DNA of 64,000 nt, taken from contig NZ_PTIR01000007.1 in NCBI RefSeq assembly GCF_002934455.1, positions 1 to 64,000 of the forward strand, read 5' to 3'. Both the position numbers and the translations under genes were made by a program. The DNA comes from Trinickia symbiotica (GTDB lineage Bacteria; Pseudomonadota; Gammaproteobacteria; Burkholderiales; Burkholderiaceae). The stretch's first letter is position 1. Each line of letters starts with the position of its first letter. The notes beneath the pieces are model-generated. The model ran no database searches, was not told the DNA's origin, and saw only the letters and a program-made list of their open reading frames with translations. This document shows positions 1 through 8,203 of this stretch, in pieces.

Positions 1-1
1 C

Positions 2-265
2 CTGCACGTGAACCAGGCGCTGTTCCCGCGCGACACGGTGCAATCGCGCCTGCCCGATCCCGAATGGCTCGAGCGCTGGCTCGACGAGCAGATCCGTTTT
101 GACGACGGCTGGGAGAAGAAGGTCGTCGAGCGCATCCTGCACAACCTGTCGGTGCTCTTCGAGCGGACCTTCACGACGGCGCAGGAGCTCAACCGCTACC
201 GGAAGGAAGTCACGACGCGGCTGCAGTCGCAGGGCCCGTCCGATTCTCAGCATCAACCTGCCTGA
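2..265 (+). CDS. C-terminal fragment of a larger protein (5' end outside window)
   Basis: The reading frame is open from the left edge and ends in TGA, so only the last 87 or so residues are visible. The fragment is hydrophilic and helical, with several Trp and Arg residues and no motif I can name. It lies 27 bp upstream of hldC on the same strand and may be co-transcribed with it. From memory, the gene before this adenylyltransferase in Burkholderia is a very large FAD-linked oxidase (DUF3683-type), and this could be its tail, but nothing in these residues proves that. Confidence 0.6.
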   Translation: MHVNQALFPRDTVQSRLPDPEWLERWLDEQIRFDDGWEKKVVERILHNLSVLFERTFTTAQELNRYRKEVTTRLQSQGPSDSQHQPA

Positions 266-292
266 CGCATTCGCTTCGAATCAGACAAGCCT

Positions 293-778
293 GTGCCGAG
301 CCCCTTCGAACGCAAGATCGTCACGCGCGAAGCCCTCGCTGTGCGCCGTGCCGAACTGCCCGCGCCCGTCGTTTTCACGAACGGTGTCTTCGACATTCTC
401 CACCGCGGGCATGTCAGTTACCTTGCCGAGGCGCGCGCGCTCGGCGCGTGCCTCATCGTAGGCGTCAACAGCGACACATCGGTGCGCATGCTCGGTAAGG
501 GCGACGATCGCCCGATCAACCGCGAAGAGGACCGGATGGCGCTGCTTGCGGCCCTCGAAAGCGTCGATTGGGTCGTCCGCTTCGAGGAGAAGACGCCCAT
601 CGATCTCATCGCCGCGCTGCGGCCGGACATCCTCGTGAAGGGCGGCGACTACGATATGGACGCCTTGCCGGAATCGTCGCTCGTGCGCGGCTGGGGTGGG
701 CGCGCGCTTGCGATTCCGTTCGAGCACGAACGGTCGACCACGGCGCTCTTGAAGAAGGTGCGCGCGCACGGCGCGTGA
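293..778 (+). CDS. hldC: D-glycero-beta-D-manno-heptose 1-phosphate adenylyltransferase
   Basis: A 161-residue cytidylyltransferase-fold protein. It transfers AMP to heptose-1-phosphate in the cytosol, giving ADP-heptose for the LPS inner core. The nucleotide-binding HxGH motif is visible as HRGH at residues 37-40, after the typical VFTNGVFDI strand. The STTALLK signature sits close to the C-terminus. Only the adenylyltransferase half is present; the ribokinase-like half of fused HldE (RfaE) is absent, as is usual in beta-proteobacteria with split hldA/hldC (rfaE2). The start is a GTG; no better in-frame ATG lies upstream of the core. Role assignment is firm. Confidence 0.93.
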   Translation: MPSPFERKIVTREALAVRRAELPAPVVFTNGVFDILHRGHVSYLAEARALGACLIVGVNSDTSVRMLGKGDDRPINREEDRMALLAALESVDWVVRFEEKTPIDLIAALRPDILVKGGDYDMDALPESSLVRGWGGRALAIPFEHERSTTALLKKVRAHGA

Positions 779-812
779 GCGACTTCTCGCGCACCCGTAC
801 GGGTCCCCGATG

Positions 813-1052
813 CTACTGCGTGAGCGCCGAAGCCTTCACGGCCGGCTCGGGCGCAGCCTTGCCGACGATCGCCTGATCGTTGGCGTCCGCCGCCGAGATC
901 GGGCGCGTCTTCAGCCATTCCGGATGAACCTGGCGATTCAAATGATTCGGCTCCCGCGGCCCCGATGCGGGCAGCGGCCCCAACATGCCGCTCGCGAGCC
1001 CGAAGGCGACCAGGTTGGCGAGCACGAGAATGGCGATCAGCCAGCGCAACAT
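813..1052 (-). CDS. Small membrane-anchored protein of unknown function
   Basis: A 79-residue protein starting MLRWLIAILVLANLVAFGL, a single N-terminal membrane anchor, followed by a short polar periplasmic tail rich in Pro and Ala. I chose the ATG at 1050-1052 because an AGGGGGA ribosome site precedes it; the longer frame would start inside coaX. It follows coaX by 22 bp and is probably the last gene of the birA-coaX operon. In related genomes a SPOR-domain protein with a similar anchor can occupy this place. No SPOR domain is visible here, so it may be a shortened relative. Function unknown. Confidence 0.7.
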   Translation of the reverse strand: MLRWLIAILVLANLVAFGLASGMLGPLPASGPREPNHLNRQVHPEWLKTRPISAADANDQAIVGKAAPEPAVKASALTQ

Positions 1053-1074
1053 CGTTGACTTCCCCCTCTTTGAT

Positions 1075-1926
1075 TCAAAGCAATCGAGCGTCGTCGGCCG
1101 CGATGAGCGCAAGCCCCGAGATCACGAGCCCGTCGTGACGCGTGCAAGGCACGCTTAGGGCGCGCGCTACCGCGTCGGCGGCCCCGCCTCCCAGCACAAG
1201 CCGCATGGGCGCCTGGCGCGCCCGCGAAAACTCGCGCCACGCCTGTTCGATGAGCCCGACTTGTGCCAGCAGTGAGCCCGCCGAAATGGCCTGCCGCGTG
1301 TCCGTCGCGAGCCAGCGGCGCGCGAGCGCGTCGCCGGCCAGCTCGCGCGCCGAATCGGCGGCGAGTGTCGGCAATTGTGCCGTATGCTCGCCGAGCGAGC
1401 GCATCATCAGCGTCCAGCCGGGTGCGATGAGCCCGCCTTCGAACGTGCCGTTGGCGTGGAGCGCTTCGAGCGTCGTCGCGGTGCCGAGCGTCGCGATGAG
1501 CAGATCTTCGCCCGGAAACGCCGCATGCGCGCCGACGAGCCCGGCCCAGCGATCGCTGCCGAGGCGCGCGGGTTCCGCGTAGCCGTTCGTCACGCCGCAT
1601 TGACGATCGCGCGCGCGAATCGTCGTGCGCGGCAGCGCCGGCCAATGGCGCTCGATCAGCGCGTCGATCCGAGCGGCCGCTTCGGCGCCCGCAACGTTCG
1701 AGATCCATGCGCCGCCCGGAGGCGGCAACGACGACCAGTCGGGCTCGGCGGTCAGGCTCGTCGCAGCGTCCGGTGGCGGCACGCTGTCGTTCCCGTTTCC
1801 GTTTCCGTTCTCGTGCGAGAAGACACCTTGGCTCAAGAACAGACCGGGCGTTTCGGCGAGCGCCCACTTGATACGGCTGTTGCCCGCGTCGATCAGCAAA
1901 AAGGGCGGAGAGGCCGCGCGCTTCAT
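1075..1926 (-). CDS. coaX: Type III pantothenate kinase
   Basis: A 283-residue ASKHA-fold kinase that phosphorylates pantothenate, the first step of coenzyme A synthesis. The N-terminal phosphate loop [14 protein letters not shown] is near residues 10-23. The central [11 protein letters not shown] segment and the TLGTATT motif followed by GGLIAPG are typical of the CoaX class, which is unrelated to CoaA. A Gly-Asn repeat (GNGNGN) interrupts residues 41-46 in a surface loop, encoded by a short GGAAAC repeat. The start codon overlaps the stop of birA by 4 bp, so translation is probably coupled. Confidence 0.95.
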   Translation of the reverse strand: MKRAASPPFLLIDAGNSRIKWALAETPGLFLSQGVFSHENGNGNGNDSVPPPDAATSLTAEPDWSSLPPPGGAWISNVAGAEAAARIDALIERHWPALPRTTIRARDRQCGVTNGYAEPARLGSDRWAGLVGAHAAFPGEDLLIATLGTATTLEALHANGTFEGGLIAPGWTLMMRSLGEHTAQLPTLAADSARELAGDALARRWLATDTRQAISAGSLLAQVGLIEQAWREFSRARQAPMRLVLGGGAADAVARALSVPCTRHDGLVISGLALIAADDARLL

Positions 1927-2897
1927 AGATGGTTGGACTGTCCCAGGACGGGCACGGGGCGCAAAGACACGTCGCCCGTTGCGATCGGCATGACCCCCTG
2001 TGGGGTGGCGACGAGCAGCTGCCCCGACTCGTCGACGTCGATGGCCGTGCCGCGCATCACCTCCACGCCTTGCTCAATCAGCGCGACGTCGCGGCCTGCA
2101 TAGGCGTGGAAGGCGTTCCAGCGCGGCCGGAACGGCGCGAAACCTTCGGCCGCGAAGCGATCGATCGTACCGAGGAGTGCGTCGAGCGCGGCCGCGAGCG
2201 TTTCGGTCAGGTTAGCGTTCGGATACACGCGAGAGAGCGCCGCGGGCGTCATCGGGCGTGTGAGTGCGGCTCGCTGCGGCTCCATTTCGGCGGCGGTAGC
2301 CTGTTCGGCCGAGAGCGTGACGTCGTCGCGCACGTTGATGCCGACGCCGATGACGGCGGCCGTTGCGAGTGGCGTGCTCCACGCCGTCTCGACGAGGATG
2401 CCGGCGAGCTTGTCGTCGTCGAGCAGGATGTCGTTGGGCCACTTCAGCCTGATGCGGGCGGCGTCGCCGGGGGCGAGCGCCGGCAGGGCGCGCAATGCTT
2501 CGACGAGCATCGTGCCGACCGCGAGGCTCAAACCGGCCAGGCCCGCCAGCGGGCGCGGCAGCACGCAGGCGAGCGAGAACGTCAAAGCGCGGCCGCGTTC
2601 GGCGTGCCAACTGCGCCCCTGGCGTCCTCGCCCCGCCGTTTGCCGGTAGGCGACGCGAACGGCTTGCATGCCCGGCTCGGCCGCATCGCGCGGCAGATTT
2701 CTCATGCGCTGCATGAGGTCGGTATTCGTCGAGCCCGTTTCGTCGACGATTTCGAGCCGCTCGGCGGGAAAGACAGCCCGAGTGGCCGAGAGCACGCGCG
2801 CCGGGTCGATGCGCCAGTCGTCGCAGGCGGGCGCGAGCGCGCCGCGCGCGACAGGTGCCGGCGCGACGGGCCGCGCGGGATGGGTGGTGTCGGTCAT
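1923..2897 (-). CDS. birA: Biotin--[acetyl-CoA-carboxylase] ligase
   Basis: A 324-residue cytosolic biotin protein ligase that activates biotin to biotinoyl-AMP and attaches it to the carboxyl carrier protein of acetyl-CoA carboxylase. The biotin-binding loop appears as [10 protein letters not shown] and the catalytic core as KWPNDILL followed by [11 protein letters not shown]-terminal SH3-like domain ([17 protein letters not shown] region) is present. About 30 Ala/Pro-rich residues precede the catalytic domain and no helix-turn-helix is seen, so this is the non-repressor (class I) type. It heads the birA-coaX operon and is divergent from the MCE operon. Confidence 0.95.
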   Translation of the reverse strand: MTDTTHPARPVAPAPVARGALAPACDDWRIDPARVLSATRAVFPAERLEIVDETGSTNTDLMQRMRNLPRDAAEPGMQAVRVAYRQTAGRGRQGRSWHAERGRALTFSLACVLPRPLAGLAGLSLAVGTMLVEALRALPALAPGDAARIRLKWPNDILLDDDKLAGILVETAWSTPLATAAVIGVGINVRDDVTLSAEQATAAEMEPQRAALTRPMTPAALSRVYPNANLTETLAAALDALLGTIDRFAAEGFAPFRPRWNAFHAYAGRDVALIEQGVEVMRGTAIDVDESGQLLVATPQGVMPIATGDVSLRPVPVLGQSNHL

Positions 2898-2904
2898 AGG
2901 CGCT

Positions 2905-2910
2905 ATTGTA
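2905..2910 (-). promoter_or_regulatory. -10 element of the birA-coaX operon
   Basis: On the minus strand the hexamer reads TACAAT, 7 bp before the birA start codon. Transcription would begin almost at the ATG, giving a leaderless or near-leaderless message. No good -35 element is visible, so this is a modest call. Confidence 0.4.
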
Positions 2911-2999
2911 GTGGCGCTGCGGGTGCCCCCGCCGCCGGTTCGGACGCGATGTCGGCGACACGTGCCGCCAACGACGCATACGATCGACGCTTCGCTGGC

Positions 3000-3005
3000 T
3001 ACAAT
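3000..3005 (+). promoter_or_regulatory. Candidate -10 element of the MCE operon
   Basis: TACAAT lies 18 bp upstream of the permease ATG. The -35 region is weak by eye. Together with the opposite TACAAT in front of birA it gives a divergent promoter pair within about 100 bp. Confidence 0.4.
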
Positions 3006-3023
3006 GGCCGCTGTTCACAACGG

Positions 3024-4166
3024 ATGAGCACCGCTCCCTTGGACTTCGATACGCCACCCGGCCTGCAGATCGGCGCCGGCAGCCCGGGCCCGCTCGTCCG
3101 GCTGTCGGGGCAGTGGACGGCGCTCGCGCTCGCGCGCGACCGCGCTCGCGCCGGCGCGACGATGCGGCTCTCGTCGCTGATCGGGAACACGGCCGCGCAG
3201 TGGGATCTCTCCGCGGTCGAGCGCATGGACCATGTCGGCGGCCAGGCGCTTTGGCGTGTCTGGGGACGCCAAATGCCCGAGCGGATCACGCTCACCGAGA
3301 CGCAGCGCGACATCTTCGCCCGCATCGCGTTGCTGGAGACGCATCGCGAAGACCCCGAGCCCGTCGAGCGGACCAGTCCGGTGACGAGGCTCGGCTATGC
3401 GATCTTCGGCTTCGCCGATCACGTCTACGGCGGCGTCGCCATGTTCGGGCGCGTGGTGCTCGACGCGCTCACCATCGTCCGCCGGCCGGCCAGCGCGCCG
3501 TGGACGGAAATCTCGGCCAACGTCTACAGTGCCGGCACGAAGGCGCTGCCCATCACCGCGCTCGTCGCGTTCCTGATCGGCATAGTGCTCAGCTACCTGT
3601 CGGCTCAGCAGCTGCGGCTCTTCGGGGCGAATCAGTTCATCGTCAACATTCTCGGACTCGCGGTCATCCGCGAGCTCGGGCCCGTGCTGGCGGCAATTCT
3701 CGTCGCGGGACGCTCGGGTTCGGCGATCACGGCGCAGATCGGCGTGATGCGCGTGACGGAGGAGCTCGATGCGATGCGCGTGATGGGGATTCCGCACGGG
3801 CTGCGCATCATCTTGCCGCGCGTGGTCGCGCTCGCCGTCGCCATGCCGCTTCTCGTGATGTGGACCGACATCGTCGCGCTCGTGGGCGGCGCGCTCGCCG
3901 CCCAGCTCGTGCTCGGCATCGATGTGGCCTATTTCGCGCGAGCGCTGCCCGCGGTCGTGCCGATCGCGAACCTTTATATCGGGCTAGGAAAGGGGGCCGC
4001 GTTCGGCATCCTCATCGCGCTCGTCGCCTGCCACTTCGGCTTCAGGATCAAGCCGAACTCGCAAAGCCTGGGTACGGGTACGACTTCGTCGGTGGTGACC
4101 TCGATCACGGTCGTCATTCTGGCCGACGCAGTTTTTGCCATCATGTTCCAGAACGTCGGATTCTGA
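3024..4166 (+). CDS. MCE-type lipid ABC transporter permease with N-terminal STAS-like domain (MlaE family)
   Basis: A 380-residue inner-membrane permease of the MlaE/YrbE family. Residues 1-110 form a soluble STAS-like (MlaB-like) domain. From about 150 onward there are several membrane segments, including the conserved block AVIRELGPVLAAILVAGRSG and the EELDAMRVMGI coupling region that contacts the ATPase. It should move phospholipids or related lipids between the membranes with the ATPase and MCE protein encoded next. The ATG at 3024 fits the STAS domain; the frame is open far upstream only because of high GC. The fused STAS domain replaces a separate mlaB gene. Confidence 0.9.
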   Translation: MSTAPLDFDTPPGLQIGAGSPGPLVRLSGQWTALALARDRARAGATMRLSSLIGNTAAQWDLSAVERMDHVGGQALWRVWGRQMPERITLTETQRDIFARIALLETHREDPEPVERTSPVTRLGYAIFGFADHVYGGVAMFGRVVLDALTIVRRPASAPWTEISANVYSAGTKALPITALVAFLIGIVLSYLSAQQLRLFGANQFIVNILGLAVIRELGPVLAAILVAGRSGSAITAQIGVMRVTEELDAMRVMGIPHGLRIILPRVVALAVAMPLLVMWTDIVALVGGALAAQLVLGIDVAYFARALPAVVPIANLYIGLGKGAAFGILIALVACHFGFRIKPNSQSLGTGTTSSVVTSITVVILADAVFAIMFQNVGF

Positions 4167-4173
4167 GGATCGA

Positions 4174-5052
4174 ATGACTGCACCGCTTTCCGCCGCCGTA
4201 CGCGACCGTCCGCCGCCCGCCATCGCCGAAAAGGTGATCGAGGTGCGCGACCTCACGAAGCGCTACGGCGGCAATGTCGTGCACGAGCATCTCGATTTCG
4301 ACGTGCGGCGCGGCGAGATCGTCTCGATCGTCGGCGGCTCGGGCTCGGGCAAGACGACGCTCGTGCGGCAGATCCTCGGCCTCGAGCAGCCGACCTCGGG
4401 CGATATCTCGCTTTTCGGCGAGAACATGTCGACGATCGATCCGCATGCCGCGCGTCTCATGCGTAGCCGTGTCGGCATGCTGTTCCAGCAGGGCGCGCTC
4501 TTTTCGTCGCTGTCCGTCTTCGACAACATCGCGCAGCCGCTGCGCGAGCTCGGCCGCGTGCCGCGCGCGCTGCTTCACGACATCGTCATGCTCAAGCTCG
4601 AAATGGTCGGCCTGCCTTGCAAGCATGCGTCGAAGATGCCGGCCGCGCTCTCGGGCGGCATGGTGAAGCGCGTCGGCATCGCGCGCGCGCTCGCGCTCGA
4701 GCCCGAGTTGCTCTTTCTCGACGAGCCGACGGCCGGGCTCGATCCGCAATCGTCCGAAGAATTCGTCGAGCTCGTCGCGACGCTGCATCGCGCGCTCGGC
4801 CTCACCGTCGTCATGGTGACGCACGATCTCGATACCATGACGTCGCTCTCGACGCGCGTGGCGGTCATCGCCGATCGCAAAGTGCTCGTCGCGGCGCCGA
4901 TCGAGGAGGCCTGCGGCGTCGAGCATCCGTTCATCCGCGAATTCTTTCTCGGGCGGCGCGGAAGGCGCGCCCTGCAGGCGTTGCCGCCCGAGCGTCGCGC
5001 GAAGCTGCCGCCGGCCGCGCTGGCATCCGCATCGGCGGAAGTGTCGCTGTAA
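4174..5052 (+). CDS. MCE-type lipid ABC transporter ATP-binding protein (MlaF family)
   Basis: A 292-residue ABC ATPase at the cytoplasmic face. Walker A GGSGSGKTT is at residues 54-62. The signature reads LSGGMVKRVGIARA, the M-for-Q form common in MlaF-type ATPases. Walker B is LLFLDEPTAGLD, with a distal MVTHDLD switch histidine. The start ATG lies 7 bp after the permease stop. It powers the permease encoded upstream, and the pair plus the following MCE protein form one transport complex. A C-terminal Ala/Arg-rich tail of about 30 residues follows the ABC fold. Confidence 0.93.
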   Translation: MTAPLSAAVRDRPPPAIAEKVIEVRDLTKRYGGNVVHEHLDFDVRRGEIVSIVGGSGSGKTTLVRQILGLEQPTSGDISLFGENMSTIDPHAARLMRSRVGMLFQQGALFSSLSVFDNIAQPLRELGRVPRALLHDIVMLKLEMVGLPCKHASKMPAALSGGMVKRVGIARALALEPELLFLDEPTAGLDPQSSEEFVELVATLHRALGLTVVMVTHDLDTMTSLSTRVAVIADRKVLVAAPIEEACGVEHPFIREFFLGRRGRRALQALPPERRAKLPPAALASASAEVSL

Positions 5053-5082
5053 CGACAGACAGGAGAGCAGGGGAATCCGCGC

Positions 5083-6048
5083 ATGGAAAACAAGTCGCAT
5101 GCATTCTGGGCCGGGCTCTTCGCGATCGGCTTGTCGGTCGCGATCGGGCTCGCCGTTTTCTGGTTCAATCTCGATCGGACGGTGCGTGTGCCATACGACC
5201 TCGTCTCGCGCTCGGCCGTGACCGGCCTCACGACCGATGCCGCGGTCCGCTATCGCGGGCTCGACGTCGGCAAGGTGCAGTCGCTGCGCTTCGATCCGGC
5301 GCATCCGGGGCAGATCATCATTCGCATTCTCGTCGACAAGCACGCGCCGATGACGCACTCCACGTTCGGCACGCTGGCATTGCAAGGCGTGACCGGCCTC
5401 GCGTTCGTGCAGCTCGACGATACCGGGGCCGACCCGAGGCCGATTGCTTCTTCGCCGAAGCATGTCGCGCAGCTGCCGATGCACGCCGGCCTGCTCGAGC
5501 AATTGCAGGAACGCGGCGATGTATTGCTGCACGAACTCGAGAGCGTCGCGACGCACGCCGATGCCATGCTTTCGCCCGAGGTGCAGACGCAGCTTCTCGC
5601 GAGCGCGGCAAGCATTCAGCACGCGGCCGACGCCGTGACCGAACTCGCGCACGCGGCCGGCCCCGCGGCGACGCAACTGCCGGCCACGCTGACGCAACTG
5701 CAGCGCACGCTCGCTTCGGCCAACGCGCTCGTCACGAATCTCAACGCGCCGCGCGGGCCGCTCTACTCGAACCTCGAGAGGCTCGGCTCCGCGGCCGATC
5801 GCGCGAGTGCCGCGATCACGCAGATGGACGCTTCGCTGGAGAACATGTCGACGCGTGTCCAGTACGACACGCTGCCGCGCGTGAACGAGTTGGCCGCCGA
5901 CGTCGGCGGCGCGGCGCGCTCGATCGACCACGCCGCCGCCGTGTTCGGCTCGAGCCCGAGAAGCGTGCTGTTCGGCGTCGCACCCGCGGAGCCCGGCCCG
6001 GGCGAGGCCGGATTCCGATGGCCCGCGGCGCCGCCCGCCGCACGCTGA
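5083..6048 (+). CDS. MCE-domain lipid-binding protein (MlaD/PqiB-like)
   Basis: A 321-residue protein anchored in the inner membrane by a helix at residues 9-29, with one MCE domain at about 39-117 (RGLDVGKVQSLRFD is typical). A long helical region follows, rich in Ala, Leu and Gln, that could form a coiled tube. It would receive lipid from or deliver it to the permease complex. It is longer than E. coli MlaD (183 residues) and has one MCE repeat only, resembling the single-MCE proteins of operons that also carry a PqiC-like lipoprotein. Confidence 0.9.
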   Translation: MENKSHAFWAGLFAIGLSVAIGLAVFWFNLDRTVRVPYDLVSRSAVTGLTTDAAVRYRGLDVGKVQSLRFDPAHPGQIIIRILVDKHAPMTHSTFGTLALQGVTGLAFVQLDDTGADPRPIASSPKHVAQLPMHAGLLEQLQERGDVLLHELESVATHADAMLSPEVQTQLLASAASIQHAADAVTELAHAAGPAATQLPATLTQLQRTLASANALVTNLNAPRGPLYSNLERLGSAADRASAAITQMDASLENMSTRVQYDTLPRVNELAADVGGAARSIDHAAAVFGSSPRSVLFGVAPAEPGPGEAGFRWPAAPPAAR

Positions 6049-6109
6049 ACGACGCGGGCCGAGGGCCCGGATGAACTGAACGATCAAGCCAAGCAGGGGA
6101 AATCGACAA

Positions 6110-6742
6110 ATGCCATATTCGATCGACCGTCTTTTTTCGCCGGCCGCGCGAGCGCTGCTGCCCGGATTCGTTGCGATGCTCATCGTGAGCGGCTGCTCGC
6201 TCGCTACGCCCGCCGCCGTATCGGACCTCCGTTACGACCTCGGGCCGGCGCCGAGCGCTTCCACCCAAAGTCAGCCGTTGCCGGCGGTGAGGGTCTTCGA
6301 CGTGCGGGCGCCGCGCTCGCTCGAGAGCGACGACATCCTCTACCGGTTGAGCTATGCCGATCCGCACCGCACGGCTGTCTACGCGCACAGCCACTGGACG
6401 ATGCCGCCGGCGCTTTTGCTGACGCAGCGTGTTCGTGCCGCGCTATCGGCGCAAGGCGTCGTGCTCGCGGGCGGCGATATCGCCGCGCCGCTTTTGACGG
6501 TCGACCTCGAGCAGTTCGAGCAGGTATTCGATTCGGAGGGCGAGAGCCACGGTGCGATTACGGCTCGCGCGACGCTGATGCGCGATGGACAAGTCCTCGC
6601 CCAGCACACGTTCATTGCGCGCGCGCCGGCCATGATGCCGAACGCGGCGGCCGGTGTAGGCGCGCTCTCGGCGGCGAGTGACGACTTCGTCGCACAGCTC
6701 GTCGCCTGGCTCGGCATGCAGGCGCCGGTGGCGTCCCGCTGA
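6110..6742 (+). CDS. ABC-type transport auxiliary lipoprotein (PqiC/YmbA-like)
   Basis: A 210-residue protein with a signal peptide ending in a lipobox at about residues 26-29 (IVSGCS), so a lipid-anchored periplasmic protein, probably in the outer membrane. The body matches the PqiC/DUF330 style: a Tyr-x-Leu-Gly-Pro start (YDLGPA), then RVFDVRAPRSLESDDILYRL. Its place after permease, ATPase and MCE protein suggests that it docks the MCE assembly to the outer membrane. It ends the operon. Confidence 0.85.
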   Translation: MPYSIDRLFSPAARALLPGFVAMLIVSGCSLATPAAVSDLRYDLGPAPSASTQSQPLPAVRVFDVRAPRSLESDDILYRLSYADPHRTAVYAHSHWTMPPALLLTQRVRAALSAQGVVLAGGDIAAPLLTVDLEQFEQVFDSEGESHGAITARATLMRDGQVLAQHTFIARAPAMMPNAAAGVGALSAASDDFVAQLVAWLGMQAPVASR

Positions 6743-6855
6743 CGGCTGACGGTGGCGGCCGAACGCGGGCGCGCGCGTTGCGTCCATCGCTTCAACGAGC
6801 TTTTCGACGGCGGGGCGCCCTGTGCGGCTCGCGAGCGCCAGTGCCTGCCGCTCGC

Positions 6856-6861
6856 TATAAT
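6856..6861 (+). promoter_or_regulatory. -10 element of the ferredoxin gene
   Basis: A perfect TATAAT 39 bp upstream of the ferredoxin ATG. No convincing -35 at 16-18 bp spacing. Confidence 0.45.
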
Positions 6862-6900
6862 CGGCCGGCTCATCGGCGCCCCTTTCATTGCCACGAGATC

Positions 6901-7224
6901 ATGGATCCCTTCTTCAAATACCACGTCTTTTTCTGCCTGAACAAACGCGCCCCCGGCGCCGATCGTCCGAGTTGCGCGAACTGCAACGCCGAGGCGATGC
7001 AGGAATACGCGAAAAAACGCGTGAAGCAGCTCGGCCTCGCCGGTCCCGGCAAGGTTCGCATCAACAAGTCCGGCTGCCTCGATCGCTGCGAGCAGGGCCC
7101 GACCGTCGTCGTCTATCCCGAAGGCACGTGGTACACGTACATCGACGAATCGGACATCGACGAAATCGTCGATTCGCACCTTGCCAACGGCAAGATCGTC
7201 GAGCGTCTGCTGATCGATCGCTGA
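6901..7224 (+). CDS. Thioredoxin-fold [2Fe-2S] ferredoxin
   Basis: A 107-residue ferredoxin of the thioredoxin-like type. Candidate cluster ligands are Cys12, Cys25 or Cys28, and the CLDRC pair at 59 and 63; in this family the pattern is C-x12-C ... C-x3-C. The sequence RCEQGPTVVVYPEGTWY after the second pair is characteristic. It is a soluble electron carrier with unknown partner. The ATG at 6901 fits the fold; upstream residues in the same frame are out-of-context Arg-rich sequence. A hydrolase gene follows 32 bp downstream. Confidence 0.88.
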   Translation: MDPFFKYHVFFCLNKRAPGADRPSCANCNAEAMQEYAKKRVKQLGLAGPGKVRINKSGCLDRCEQGPTVVVYPEGTWYTYIDESDIDEIVDSHLANGKIVERLLIDR

Positions 7225-7256
7225 TCGGCCGCGAGCATCGAGAGAAAACGGCCCAC

Positions 7257-7883
7257 ATGAATGCCCAAACGCAACGATTCCTGATCGACGGGCCCGTCGG
7301 CAAGATCGAGGTCGCGCTCGATCGGCCCGATGGCGCGCCGCGCGGCATCGCCCTCGTCGCGCATCCGCATCCGCTCTTTGGCGGCACGATGGACAACAAG
7401 GTCGCGGTCACGCTCGCGCGTACGCTCGTGCAGCTCGGCTACGTCACGTATCGCTCGAACTTCCGCGGCGTGGGGCAGACCGAAGGCGAACACGACAACG
7501 GCATCGGCGAGCGCGACGACTTGCGCGCCGTGATCGCTCACATGCGCGCGCAGCCGGGTCAAAGCGATGCTCCGCTCGTGCTCGCCGGCTTTTCGTTCGG
7601 CACCGTCGTGCTGTCGCACGTCGCGGCGGCATTGTGCGAGGCGGGCGAGGAAATCGAGCGCATGGTCTTCGTGGGCACGGCGGCGAGCCGCTGGGACGTG
7701 GCGCCCGTGCCCGACAATACGCTCGTCATTCATGGCGAAATCGACGACACGGTCCCGCTCGCGGCGGCACTCGAGTGGGCGCGGCCGCAGGAGTTGCCCG
7801 TCGTCGTCATCCCGGGCGCCGAACACTTTCTGCATCGCAAGCTGCATCTGCTGAAGCGCATCGTCGTCGACGCCTGGAGGTGA
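7257..7883 (+). CDS. Alpha/beta hydrolase
   Basis: A 208-residue single-domain alpha/beta hydrolase. The oxyanion-region motif HPHPLFGGTMDN is at residues 36-47, and the nucleophile elbow GFSFGT puts Ser at 113. The Asp of GEIDDTV and the His of GAEHFLH complete the triad. This is the short esterase/dienelactone-hydrolase-like group found across proteobacteria (COG2945 style); its substrate is not known. It sits behind the ferredoxin gene and is probably co-transcribed. Confidence 0.85.
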   Translation: MNAQTQRFLIDGPVGKIEVALDRPDGAPRGIALVAHPHPLFGGTMDNKVAVTLARTLVQLGYVTYRSNFRGVGQTEGEHDNGIGERDDLRAVIAHMRAQPGQSDAPLVLAGFSFGTVVLSHVAAALCEAGEEIERMVFVGTAASRWDVAPVPDNTLVIHGEIDDTVPLAAALEWARPQELPVVVIPGAEHFLHRKLHLLKRIVVDAWR

Positions 7884-8203
7884 GTGGCGGCGCGGCGCGC
7901 GAAAAAAGCGCGCGATCGCGGCGGCTCGCCTCGCGAGGATGCATCGATTTGCGCATACAGGTCCTCATAAAACGCGATTTCGAAGCAGCGCGCCGCGTAT
8001 AATGGGCGCAATTTTTTTGCGCGAGCGTCGTCCCATCGAGGCCGCTTGCGCGAACCAGTCGCATTCGCCTGTGTCCAATCGCTGCTTCGCCGCCACCGCA
8101 TTCCGATCGTTTTCCGCGAGTCGCGGCGCCGCTCGCGTTGGCGCGGCCGCCTCTTTCCGCCGCGCGCCATGCGCGCATGCTCTCTTTCGCACGAACTGAC
8201 CCT
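7884..8203 (+). other. Intergenic region before dacA
   Basis: A 320-bp stretch without a convincing gene. It contains the perfect -10 hexamer TATAAT at 7998-8003. That leaves a 5' leader of roughly 190 nt for the carboxypeptidase gene. I see no other clear structure. Confidence 0.5.
7998..8003 (+). promoter_or_regulatory. -10 element of dacA
   Basis: Perfect TATAAT about 200 bp before the chosen dacA start; -35 not obvious. Confidence 0.4.

Noticed and set aside
1929-3023. Open frame continuous with the MCE permease that would give a 745-residue fusion
   Set aside because: The added part is antisense to birA, is Arg/His-rich, and is open only because of high GC. The STAS domain begins right after the ATG at 3024.
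4141-6183. A 680-codon open frame antisense to the MCE operon
   Set aside because: Shadow frame with no recognisable motif; the plus strand has clear ABC and MCE proteins.
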